Assembly (NCBI GenBank): GCA_027922465.2
Contig: BQMF02000806.1
Span: 36,592 to 100,591, forward strand
Origin: Turritopsis dohrnii
Taxonomy: Eukaryota; Cnidaria; Hydrozoa; Anthoathecata; Oceaniidae
Length of the DNA: 64,000 nucleotides
Direction of reading: 5' to 3'
Positions 49,162 to 56,484 of this stretch are shown here, piece after piece. A program made the position numbers and the translations under genes. The number at the start of each line of letters is the position of its first letter. The first letter of the stretch is position 1. The notes beneath the pieces are model-generated. The model saw only the letters and a list, made by a program, of their open reading frames with translations, had not been told where the DNA came from and ran no database searches.

Positions 49162-50418
49162 TTAGTAGCCGACACTGTGGAAGCGCTCATTCATGAAGTT
49201 AACCTGTCCATCTTGTAGCACAAAGAGGTAACATTGGATGGCTCCCGCACCATCAGCTTTTTTGGTGATCTGCAGTGTGACACCATCTGAAGTGTTTTTG
49301 AGGCGCCTCCCCGCACCATGTAGAGTATTGTCAGCAACACTTCGAAAGTCGATAAAAAGACAGTAATTAGAATCAAAGAATTTAGAAGGACTAATGGCCG
49401 GCAGCAGTTCATTGGAAGTGAAATACTTCCGTGCCGGGGCATACATTTCTTCTGGAAGTAAGCCCTGTGTATAGAGTTGATTAGGCTCTCCTTCGATGGT
49501 AATGTCTACCTTGCTGATTTTCGGGTTGTAGTAATGGGTGTTATCCATAGCGTATGCTTTTCGTTTGTCTGGATCAAGAAAGAATAGAACAAGAGCCTTT
49601 AAACTCTCGCTGGGCACGTTTACCTGTATATTCCAGGCGGTATCTTTCTTGTCCAAAGGGATTATTCTATGCCGTAAAACACGGGTGTAGGGTAGTCGCC
49701 TATTGGCAAGTTCATTGTAGACTTTTAGTTTGAAGTCAGAGTCTTCTACCTTGTCGAATTCTAGAGCAATGTTGGAGATAGTGTAGGTGCCGTCAGGATC
49801 TTTCTTCGAAGCACCTGATCCTGATCCTGCATCTCTGATGACCTTTCCATACTCTGCGAATTTAATTTTGAAGCTTAAGCGATCGCGAAGCTGTACATAA
49901 GGGAGATGCTTGACGAGTTCAAAAAATTCCCATAGAGGAATGGAAAAACGGTTACCATGGACAGCTGCCAGGGAGGACTTACTCGTTGAAGTACTCGTTG
50001 CACCCGGTGTGACTCTGAGCTTGTTCACATCACCCTCCGGATCTATTCCCTGTTGGATACGTTCCACTTGCATTTCCTCAGGTAGCCATCTGTCCTTGTA
50101 AATTTCCATCACATCCGCATTTTGAATGTCTTGGATGATGTTTCCTTCGTAACTGATAGTCAACTGTTCGATCAAAGCCTTTCCCAAGTTGTTGACGATG
50201 TAGCGTCCTGTATCGGTGGAGTTGAGTTTGATATCAAACGTGAGCTTGAGCGATTCTGGTAGAATGACATCATTAGCACCAAGATTCGGCAGCCTCACAT
50301 CTAGAAATAGAGCCTGGTCAATGGTACTTGGTGTATTCGAGATCTTGACATGCTGACGCGGTGCGTTGAAGGCAAAGCGAGTCATATATTCCTTATGAGG
50401 GTTTGCAATACCATACAT
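49162..50418 (-). CDS. Major capsid protein, double jelly-roll type
   Basis: This intact protein of 418 residues would build the icosahedral shell as trimeric capsomers. The composition is strand-rich with few charged helices. The N-terminus (MYGIANPHKEY) and the C-terminal block (about 370-418, ending NERFHSVGY) match my recollection of Polinton/adintovirus capsid (hexon-like) proteins. No catalytic motif is expected. Support also comes from its place next to the packaging ATPase and opposite the penton-like gene. It is divergently paired with the 50435 gene across only 16 bp containing TTATAATAAA. A structure comparison would be decisive; the sequence alone gives no short diagnostic motif. 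Confidence 0.78.
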   Translation of the reverse strand: MYGIANPHKEYMTRFAFNAPRQHVKISNTPSTIDQALFLDVRLPNLGANDVILPESLKLTFDIKLNSTDTGRYIVNNLGKALIEQLTISYEGNIIQDIQNADVMEIYKDRWLPEEMQVERIQQGIDPEGDVNKLRVTPGATSTSTSKSSLAAVHGNRFSIPLWEFFELVKHLPYVQLRDRLSFKIKFAEYGKVIRDAGSGSGASKKDPDGTYTISNIALEFDKVEDSDFKLKVYNELANRRLPYTRVLRHRIIPLDKKDTAWNIQVNVPSESLKALVLFFLDPDKRKAYAMDNTHYYNPKISKVDITIEGEPNQLYTQGLLPEEMYAPARKYFTSNELLPAISPSKFFDSNYCLFIDFRSVADNTLHGAGRRLKNTSDGVTLQITKKADGAGAIQCYLFVLQDGQVNFMNERFHSVGY

Positions 50419-50434
50419 GTTTATTATAAGAGAA
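50419..50434. promoter_or_regulatory. Bidirectional core promoter candidate, copy 1
   Basis: The entire 16-bp gap between the divergent capsid gene and the 50435 gene contains, on the minus strand, TTCTCTTATAATAA. This exact 14-mer also forms the whole gap at 52751-52764. The capsid gene starts just after the TAATAAA side and the other gene after the AAGAGAA side. Confidence 0.6.
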
Positions 50435-51700
50435 ATGGATCCACTTGATTATAAAACACCTTACGGTAAATTTGAAGATGTAGAAGATACATCGTTTACA
50501 TCTGACACTACACCGCTTATATCTGACACAGGCGATTCTTCTAAAATACTAAGCACATCAATTCAGCAGAGAATAGAAATTAAAAGACAGACAATAGAAG
50601 AGTTATACAAGTTTCTCGATATTGAAGGAAATCCTAATTTAGCTTTGGATCGGTTTAAAGTAACTTCAACCAATACACCAGGTGTCGCAAAAGTTGAATT
50701 TTATAAAAATGGTGAATGGTACCGAGTAAACCAAAAAAAAGGAGGATTTTACACTCGAGATACTATTAAAAGAATCCTAGGTGGAGAGGATGCTATAAAA
50801 AGACTGACAGGTGTTGATAGTACACCAGAGTGGATGCATAAAGGAAGACGTAAACTAGCGAAACAACTAGAAAATATTGAAATGGATAGCTTAGATAACA
50901 GTCAAGTCCTCGACAACATCTCAAATGCGAGGGAGGTATTGGGTGAAATGCTGGAGCAAGGCACCCAAAAAACGTTAGAGGTGGGGGAGTTCTTACGCGA
51001 GCAAGGGATTGAATTTAATTTGCGTGAACTTAGAGGCTTAGACGATGCACTAAAACGAATACGTGGGGAGCTGGAGAACAACTTAGCAAAATTAGGCGAA
51101 CTCGATAGTCGAATAGCAGAAGAAGAACGTAAACTAGGTGAAACCAATGAACCTGAAGTGCAAGAAGAGATTAAGCGACGACTCTCCAATTTGAAAGCGG
51201 AGCGTACATCTCGACTGGAGGTGCTCAGTGGTAACCGCAAGGAGTTGTCTAGCCAGTGGTCGCGCATCAAAGAGACGGTATTCAAAGTCCTCGACAAGGA
51301 TAGAACACTAGGGGAGAAACTTCGCATCCTCTTTCGAGAGCAAGGCATCACAATCGTTTCAATCTTAACAGCGTTTTCGCTGGTAATATCAACGATAGCA
51401 ACCTCTCTCACAGGTGGTGGTGGTGCTCCTCCAGGAAGTCCTCCTGCTGCTTCTGGAAGAGCTGGTGTGCAGCAATGGGTGAAGAAGCAGCTCGAAGCAC
51501 TTGGACGCCTTCTCGGAAAACTTGCAAGCAAACTTGGAGCTGCATTGCCGGGGATCATTGGAAGTGTTGTAAGCTGGCTCTTAAACTTTCTGAAGAAAGG
51601 TGTCATAGCTCTAGCAAGCAACGCATGGCTAGTCGTAGTTTTGGGGGTTGGTTTGATAGGTAACTGGCTATGGTTTGAAATACAAAAGAACCGCAATTAA
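50435..51700 (+). CDS. Membrane protein with melittin-like amphipathic C-terminus
   Basis: The start at 50435 (MDPLDYK) is chosen over the in-frame ATG at 50417 because it follows the shared promoter motif and the upstream Met overlaps the capsid start. The 421 residues show an acidic, Ser/Thr-rich head and a folded region (about 35-135). Next come a long charged coiled coil (about 150-295), a hydrophobic segment (ITIVSILTAFSLVISTIA) and a Gly/Pro linker. The C-terminus is a series of amphipathic and hydrophobic helices (LGKLASKLGAALPGIIGSVV, then SWLLNFL). Adintoviruses are known to encode proteins with melittin-like domains; membrane disruption during entry is the usual suggestion. Here the role is inferred. 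The last 33 bp overlap the 3' end of the convergent gene. Confidence 0.7.
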   Translation: MDPLDYKTPYGKFEDVEDTSFTSDTTPLISDTGDSSKILSTSIQQRIEIKRQTIEELYKFLDIEGNPNLALDRFKVTSTNTPGVAKVEFYKNGEWYRVNQKKGGFYTRDTIKRILGGEDAIKRLTGVDSTPEWMHKGRRKLAKQLENIEMDSLDNSQVLDNISNAREVLGEMLEQGTQKTLEVGEFLREQGIEFNLRELRGLDDALKRIRGELENNLAKLGELDSRIAEEERKLGETNEPEVQEEIKRRLSNLKAERTSRLEVLSGNRKELSSQWSRIKETVFKVLDKDRTLGEKLRILFREQGITIVSILTAFSLVISTIATSLTGGGGAPPGSPPAASGRAGVQQWVKKQLEALGRLLGKLASKLGAALPGIIGSVVSWLLNFLKKGVIALASNAWLVVVLGVGLIGNWLWFEIQKNRN

Positions 51701-52750
51701 ACCGACACCTACCCACATGAGAGCTTGCTTTTCTTCTTCATGCTGCTTAGCCGCGGAAGACGTTGGAACTTGCTTAACGGGAGACGTTTGAGCTCGCTTA
51801 ACGGAAGATGTTGGAGGATCGGAGGAAGCCATTCTGCGACCCTGAAATCCTCCCAAAGAGTGTTGTTTAGGTGGTGGTGGTAGTTTACCGATGTGAGTCG
51901 CAACGGTAAGCTTTGTCGAAAAATCAGAGATGTTGTCGAGATTCCCAAGCTTTAAATCGCTGGGTATTAGGTATGTACCGAGGGCAACGCCAAAATCAGG
52001 TTCCGATCTAGCGTAACTTAAGGCTTTCTGGAACTTACCAATCTCTTCCGCTAAAGAGGTGTCTTTCCGGATCGCTTGCTCTACTGCGGTCATGAAGATC
52101 TTTTGCGCATCCAAGGCACGTCCAGTGTCACCCGCTATAACGGAACGTGCACTCGCCTGACTTTCTAAAAGCATTCGTGCGTACATCCGCGTACTCTGCG
52201 ACAAGCGTTGTATACCAGCTCTACTTAACCCGGCATTAACATCATTTTGAACGTAGAATTCCCAACTCTTGCCAATTCTCCGCATGCGAGCAGGGTATCG
52301 CCAGAAGAACTTGTCAGCTGGTATGTCAAACTCTGCAGAGAGCGTCTTGAACGCACTTGAATTGTATTTGTTATCTCGCGGGTTGAAGCTTAGTTCACTT
52401 GGTAGAGGAATTTCAAGTTGCTTCAAGATCAGACGTATCTGAAAATAGACGTGAAAGCGGTAGATGCTCGCAATCATAGGGTTCTTATGGTGTAGATGTT
52501 GCGTTGATATGCCGCAACCAGTCGTAGCTAACCAGGTAGCAAAAGATAACTGTCCTGGGTACATGTCGATATCGAGCCATATGTCATTTTTCATGGGTAC
52601 AAACGGAAATGAGAAAATATCGCGAAACTTAGCGATGAAAAAGCTCCCTTGTTGATCCACAACGATCCTTTGCTCCCAGAGTTCCTTAGCAGCTAAGAGT
52701 GTACTGGGTTGCCCGAATTTTGGTATATACCGCACCTTGTCGTAGTTCAT
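51668..52750 (-). CDS. Conserved Polinton structural-type protein with C-terminal membrane anchor
   Basis: 360 residues, intact. The N-terminal two-thirds is a mixed fold containing DMYPGQLSFATWLATTGCGI (about 62-81). A helical Ala/Arg-rich region follows (about 190-255), then a Pro/Ser/Lys-rich linker and a single C-terminal hydrophobic segment (MWVGVGLIAVLLYF). I recognise it as a protein that recurs next to capsid genes in cnidarian Polinton-like elements, but its function is unknown. It may be a virion membrane or core protein. It is paired divergently with the penton-like gene over a 14-bp gap, and overlaps the melittin-like gene at the 3' end. Confidence 0.65.
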   Translation of the reverse strand: MNYDKVRYIPKFGQPSTLLAAKELWEQRIVVDQQGSFFIAKFRDIFSFPFVPMKNDIWLDIDMYPGQLSFATWLATTGCGISTQHLHHKNPMIASIYRFHVYFQIRLILKQLEIPLPSELSFNPRDNKYNSSAFKTLSAEFDIPADKFFWRYPARMRRIGKSWEFYVQNDVNAGLSRAGIQRLSQSTRMYARMLLESQASARSVIAGDTGRALDAQKIFMTAVEQAIRKDTSLAEEIGKFQKALSYARSEPDFGVALGTYLIPSDLKLGNLDNISDFSTKLTVATHIGKLPPPPKQHSLGGFQGRRMASSDPPTSSVKRAQTSPVKQVPTSSAAKQHEEEKQALMWVGVGLIAVLLYFKP

Positions 52751-52764
52751 TTCTCTTATAATAA
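52751..52764. promoter_or_regulatory. Bidirectional core promoter candidate, copy 2
   Basis: The whole 14-bp gap between two divergent start codons is TTCTCTTATAATAA, identical to the core at 50419-50434 but in the opposite orientation. The penton-like gene starts as TAATAAATG on one side, and the 360-residue gene as AAGAGAAATG on the other. Confidence 0.65.
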
Positions 52765-53430
52765 ATGTATGTAAATGTCACCCATCTTGGAGAAACCAAG
52801 TTACCAACAGAGTTAAAAGAAGGCACGGAGATTGCGATAAAAGAAGCAGTGTTATACGTGGGGTGGCTCAACCTAGTTCAACACGCTAGATTTACCATTG
52901 ATCAAGTATCAAAAAAAGACCCCGTCGATTCAAGGTTCCCCCTGCATATAGACTTTCCACCTGGATTATATACGTCAAAGAGTATTCGTTCAAGAATAAA
53001 TGCAAGATCACTTGGATGCGCAAATCTCGATCCAAGAGAGGATGGTAAGCTTCACTTATCAGTACAAAAAGGGTATTACGTCTCAATAAGTGAAAACTTA
53101 GGGGAACTTTTAGGATTAGATAAGAAGTATACTCAAGGTGAATATAGATCGGTGCCAAACTTCTGTACGTTCAAGTCTATACGGCTGTACTGTGAGGAAT
53201 TCGAAAACAGCTATATTCTGTTAAACGGTGCAATTACGAAAATCGTACACATTTTTAGACTTCAGAAGCCAGAATACGAGTATGGCGACATCATGTCGTA
53301 TCACTATGAACGTCCTATGTTCACCAACAAATTGAGGTCCTCAACGCGAACGTTGAATTTTTACGTCACCGACGATCAAGGCAGGAAAGTTGATTTACAA
53401 GCTATCAATATGCTCGTCGTCTTCAAATAA
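52765..53430 (+). CDS. Penton-like minor capsid protein, single jelly-roll type
   Basis: 221 residues, intact, starting in AATAAATG at 52765. The composition is strand-rich and without membrane segments. The N-terminus (MYVNVTHLGETKLPTEL) with the following AIKEAVLYVGWLN, the central PPGLYTSKSIRSRIN, and a C-terminal LNFYVTDDQGRKVD match the penton/minor capsid family found with Polinton capsids. It should occupy the fivefold vertices. It lies 14 bp from a divergent structural gene and 10 bp upstream of the next gene, in a cluster of virion genes. Confidence 0.72.
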   Translation: MYVNVTHLGETKLPTELKEGTEIAIKEAVLYVGWLNLVQHARFTIDQVSKKDPVDSRFPLHIDFPPGLYTSKSIRSRINARSLGCANLDPREDGKLHLSVQKGYYVSISENLGELLGLDKKYTQGEYRSVPNFCTFKSIRLYCEEFENSYILLNGAITKIVHIFRLQKPEYEYGDIMSYHYERPMFTNKLRSSTRTLNFYVTDDQGRKVDLQAINMLVVFK

Positions 53431-53440
53431 ACAGATAGCA

Positions 53441-54088
53441 ATGTACGACGTGACTACGGAGAAGCTATATCCTGTTTTACCAGACCCAGAGAATGGATAC
53501 GCAAAAAACTATAGAATTCAAGCGGTGAAGGAGACGGAAGCATACCTATCTCGGGAATTAGAAAGTCGAACATCTTTAGAGCGCAAATTTTCACACTACT
53601 CAGCAGTTGCGAAATATGCATGTTACTTTCTGATCGCGGTGAATGTTGTACTCTCTGGTGGTGAGATTGCATGCTTGGTATCAGAAATGGATACTTCGGT
53701 GAGCATCGGGCTGTGTGTGACAGCTCTCGTGGTGGGTCTAATAATGAGCGGTATTCAAAAATATGCCTCTATTTTAGATGTAAAAAGACAGAAAAACCAT
53801 GATATCGCATTCGCTGCGCAGACCGTTCTAGACAGTCTGCGTGTGCTAATATCAAAAGTCTACGAAGACGGTACCATCGATCATCCTGAGTTTACTCGAA
53901 TTATGGCGGAGAAAGAGCGCTACACAAGTATGAAGCAAGATCTGCGAAAACAATCAAGGAAGGTGATCAAACAACTTTACGAACATCAGAAGCAAGAGCT
54001 TTTGGAACGTGGAAGGAAAGAAGGTCGCGAAGAAATCGCAAAAAAGCTCGTGAGCAGTTCAGATACCCCGAGTGCACCTGCTATATGA
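53441..54088 (+). CDS. Two-helix membrane protein with coiled ends
   Basis: The start at 53441 (MYDVTTEKLYP) is preferred: an upstream in-frame Met lies inside the penton gene. The 215 residues have a helical lead (ETEAYLSRELESRTSLERKF). Two hydrophobic segments follow (about 65-90 and 94-112), then a long charged helical tail (TMASKERY-like to EEIAKKL). The layout (membrane hairpin plus helices) recurs in proteins downstream of pentons in related elements. The function is unknown; a virion or membrane-remodelling role is a guess. The gene ends upstream of a palindrome at 54112-54139. Confidence 0.6.
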   Translation: MYDVTTEKLYPVLPDPENGYAKNYRIQAVKETEAYLSRELESRTSLERKFSHYSAVAKYACYFLIAVNVVLSGGEIACLVSEMDTSVSIGLCVTALVVGLIMSGIQKYASILDVKRQKNHDIAFAAQTVLDSLRVLISKVYEDGTIDHPEFTRIMAEKERYTSMKQDLRKQSRKVIKQLYEHQKQELLERGRKEGREEIAKKLVSSSDTPSAPAI

Positions 54089-54111
54089 TGTATGAGGCAC
54101 CTCCTCCTTAT

Positions 54112-54139
54112 GTTTTGTAGCTTGGTAAAGCTACAAAAC
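54112..54139. terminator. Perfect hairpin between convergent genes
   Basis: GTTTTGTAGCTT (54112-54123) and AAGCTACAAAAC (54128-54139) are perfect inverses with a 4-base loop. They lie between the end of the membrane-protein gene (54088) and the end of the BRO-N gene (54178). This is a likely bidirectional transcript end. Confidence 0.55.
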
Positions 54140-54177
54140 GACATCTGCCAAGGGGTGCCAACGGTTGGGACCCCTCT

Positions 54178-54948
54178 TCAATCTTCAAGGGCAGGGACAC
54201 CCAAGTCATATAGATCATCACGAGTTAAGTCGATCAATCTGAAATGACACTGGAAACGTTCCACATGCCCGTCCTCTTCGAATCTATTAAACGCGTGTAT
54301 ACCGTTAGGATTATCGATGACAACGATCTCCTCACTGCTCGGAAACTGGTTGAGTAACCATCGTCTCTTACTTGTGATTGTACGTCTCTGTATCCGTGCG
54401 ATGTAGTAAGGCAGGTTGTAATGTTCATCATCTTCAGATGTAGAGTGTTTGCGTACAATCAGAAGAACATTATCCTTGCGCAGGTCTTCTGCGTGAGGAA
54501 CATGTCTTTGCAGGAGTTTATCGATCATTTGATAACGCTCTACAAGGTCATCGTTGAGTAAAGCAAGAGCTGCTTCAGCTTCCTCAATGGAATTTTGCTT
54601 TTCTTGGATAATCTTGTTAAAACCTCTCGGGATAATCTCTTTAAGCAACCAGTTTCGGGCTAAAGCTGCAGTAGGTTTTTCACTACGCATTACGATGTAG
54701 AGAGCAAGCTCTAAGGAAAGGAACACATCGTGGGGGTTTCGCGACCTCCCAAGGGGGTCCATCAGATGGACACCCTTTTCAAGTTCTACTCTAGTGAGTT
54801 GCTCACGCTTCATAGTGTCTGGAACAGATGTAACTATGTGCTTCAACCCTAAGAACTTACCAAATTGTGCTCTGTGAATGAATGGTTGGTTTTGTCCATC
54901 AAAAAGTACTTCAATGGTTGATAATCCAGAAAACAAAGACAAGTTCAT
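54178..54948 (-). CDS. BRO-N domain protein
   Basis: The start is put at 54948 (MNLSLFSGLSTIEV), preceded by TATAAGAAAG. The longer frame to 54981 would run into a repeat copy. The 256 residues open with a BRO-N-type DNA-binding domain (about 1-110): STIEVLFDGQNQPF, the RAQFGKFLGLKH segment, then FLSLELALYIVMRS and ARNWLLKEIIPR. A helical linker (115-150) follows, and a C-terminal domain (LLIVRK, YYIARIQRRT, IDNPNGIHAFNRF) of the type found fused to BRO/KilA domains in nucleocytoplasmic viruses. BRO proteins bind DNA and regulate viral or host processes. It is unusual cargo for a Polinton. The frame is intact. Confidence 0.7.
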   Translation of the reverse strand: MNLSLFSGLSTIEVLFDGQNQPFIHRAQFGKFLGLKHIVTSVPDTMKREQLTRVELEKGVHLMDPLGRSRNPHDVFLSLELALYIVMRSEKPTAALARNWLLKEIIPRGFNKIIQEKQNSIEEAEAALALLNDDLVERYQMIDKLLQRHVPHAEDLRKDNVLLIVRKHSTSEDDEHYNLPYYIARIQRRTITSKRRWLLNQFPSSEEIVVIDNPNGIHAFNRFEEDGHVERFQCHFRLIDLTRDDLYDLGVPALED

Positions 54949-54960
54949 CTTTCTTATAGA

Positions 54961-55019
54961 AACAACTTCCAACTTGCACACGTATGGACGTCAAGTAAGT
55001 GGGAGACATTTACCTGAAG
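54961..55019. repeat. Direct repeat flanking the innexin, left copy (59 bp)
   Basis: Starts AACAACTTCCAACTTGCACA and ends ACATTTACCTGAAG. It matches 56091-56145 in the same orientation, except for four extra bases (AAGTAAGT here against AAGT there) and one substitution. It lies just upstream of the BRO-N gene start. Confidence 0.9.
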
Positions 55020-55084
55020 CTCTAGGCTTTGACATTTCGTTGAATACTTTAAGGAGTCAAATATTGGATTTGAAAAGAGATAAA

Positions 55085-56143
55085 ATGAATATTATAGATC
55101 CGCTCAAGCAAGTTCTCGCTATAGATTTTACTAAGAAGAGAAATGATTCAGTTACATCCAGATTTAACAGGCTGCTGGGTTCAAAGATAATCATGTTGAC
55201 AACTCTCATAACGGCATGGTGTTGGTACAAAGATGGCATGAATTGCAATATGTTAGGTTGGGATGTAGGGAACAAATTCATACAAAATGCTTGCTGGATG
55301 AAGGGTCTATATATATATGAGGAGCTCACAAAATATGAACTATCTCACGAGTACGGAATTCCTGATACTCTCGATATGACTGGAATTCTCCAGCAGCGAG
55401 ATGGCAGTCATGTGCTATGTAAGTCGCGAGGATCATGTGTGCCCATGAAAAAGACTATTATCACATCTTACCAATGGATTCCATTCTTCATTCTAGCATG
55501 TTCAATGGCATTACAGTTGCCATATATGCTGTTCAAGTGGAACTTTGAGCGATTGGAAAAATTTAAGAGCTGTGTAGAATCTTCCTCTGCAGCAGCGATT
55601 TATAATGTGTACTTTTGTGATACTGTGACTTGTACGAAGAATGTGTACATTTTTTCCCAATTTATAGTGGAAATTTTGTACATCATCATGAACCTGTCGA
55701 TTCTCCAGGCATGCAGACAACTCATAGGAGTGCCAGATATAACGAAGAAAGGTAATAATGTACTCTTTCCTACTATGGGTATGTGCACGATTGAGGCAAA
55801 TAAGGGTAGTCTCACGGTTATATACACCAATACACTAACTTTATCATGTGAGATATCTTCACATGTCATATATGGCTACTGCTTCATTATAGTGTGGTTG
55901 GTTGCAGTGTTAGGAACTATAGTTTCTTGCATTGGTGTACTAATAACACTAGGGCGAATGTACCAAAACTACCATCGTTCCAATAGGAAAGGCTTCACTA
56001 TGTATCAATTGGAACTTTATGAGGCTGTTCGAGAAAAAGATATCCAAAAATTTTATGAAATCAACCAGATGATGACAAATTTCCCTGATGAACAACTTCC
56101 AACTTGCACACGTATGGACGTCAAGTGGGAGACATTTACTTGA
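55085..56143 (+). CDS. Innexin (gap-junction channel protein) carried by the virus
   Basis: The start at 55085 (MNIIDPLKQVL) gives a 352-residue protein of normal innexin length; the open frame extends upstream only because of antisense BRO coding. It has four membrane segments: about 34-48; 132-150 preceded by the family signature YQWIPFF (129-135); 188-209; and 262-288. The first extracellular loop has C54 and C70 (plus C112 and C118). The second loop has C234 (FPTMGMC) and C255 (TLSCE), the two-Cys pattern of innexins. It should form intercellular or hemichannels in the plasma membrane. Its last 18 codons fall in the right-hand copy of a direct repeat. Vinnexins of ichnoviruses are the known viral precedent. 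The frame is intact and without introns. Function in this element is inferred. Confidence 0.85.
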   Translation: MNIIDPLKQVLAIDFTKKRNDSVTSRFNRLLGSKIIMLTTLITAWCWYKDGMNCNMLGWDVGNKFIQNACWMKGLYIYEELTKYELSHEYGIPDTLDMTGILQQRDGSHVLCKSRGSCVPMKKTIITSYQWIPFFILACSMALQLPYMLFKWNFERLEKFKSCVESSSAAAIYNVYFCDTVTCTKNVYIFSQFIVEILYIIMNLSILQACRQLIGVPDITKKGNNVLFPTMGMCTIEANKGSLTVIYTNTLTLSCEISSHVIYGYCFIIVWLVAVLGTIVSCIGVLITLGRMYQNYHRSNRKGFTMYQLELYEAVREKDIQKFYEINQMMTNFPDEQLPTCTRMDVKWETFT

Positions 56144-56145
56144 AG
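56091..56145. repeat. Direct repeat flanking the innexin, right copy (55 bp)
   Basis: Second copy of the 54961-55019 segment. It supplies the C-terminal codons and stop of the innexin frame. Its edge also overlaps the last codons of the convergent SAP-like gene (stop at 56136-56138). Confidence 0.9.
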
Positions 56146-56450
56146 TAATGCCTGGTACAGTCAACCTCATAGCCTACGATCTCTCCGGTTTCAACATCAG
56201 TCTCCTCACCTGCTGGCGATGTATAAATTTGTCTTTTGACAAACGCTTTTTTCGAGAGATTACAAAAAAGTCTATTCAGTGCACATTCGTGACACTCGGG
56301 GAACTCTGTCTGCACTCCTATAGAGCGCTGGTTCCGCTTGTACCTTATTTCACCACTCAAGACCCTCGTAAGTTCATTTCGGTTCATCGTAGAATAGCCT
56401 CGAAGACCTTCTTCTTTCGCTTTCAGCCTTAGTTGTTTCACTGTTGCCAT
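56136..56450 (-). CDS. Small SAP/Rho-N-like domain protein
   Basis: The start at 56450 (MATVKQLRLKA) is preferred; in-frame Mets at 56492 and further upstream overlap the preceding gene. The N-terminal 35 residues (KQLRLKAKEEGLRGYSTMNR then ELTRVL) fit the helix-extended-helix pattern of SAP or Rho-N domains, which bind DNA or RNA. The rest holds four Cys (PECHECALNRLFC and a later Cys), possibly a metal site. The 3' end overlaps the convergent innexin by 8 bp. 104 residues, intact. The function is unknown beyond the domain. Confidence 0.55.
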   Translation of the reverse strand: MATVKQLRLKAKEEGLRGYSTMNRNELTRVLSGEIRYKRNQRSIGVQTEFPECHECALNRLFCNLSKKAFVKRQIYTSPAGEETDVETGEIVGYEVDCTRHYFK

Positions 56451-56484
56451 TTTCTTCAAAGTTACAACATTAACTTTGAAGTCT

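Noticed and set aside
50902..51696. 264-residue open frame on the minus strand
   Set aside because: It lies wholly antisense to the melittin-like gene, is Ser/Arg-rich as expected of a shadow frame, and has no start context like the other viral genes.
54878..55084. N-terminal extension of the innexin frame
   Set aside because: The extension is antisense to BRO-N and crosses the left repeat copy. The innexin-like sequence starts at the Met at 55085.
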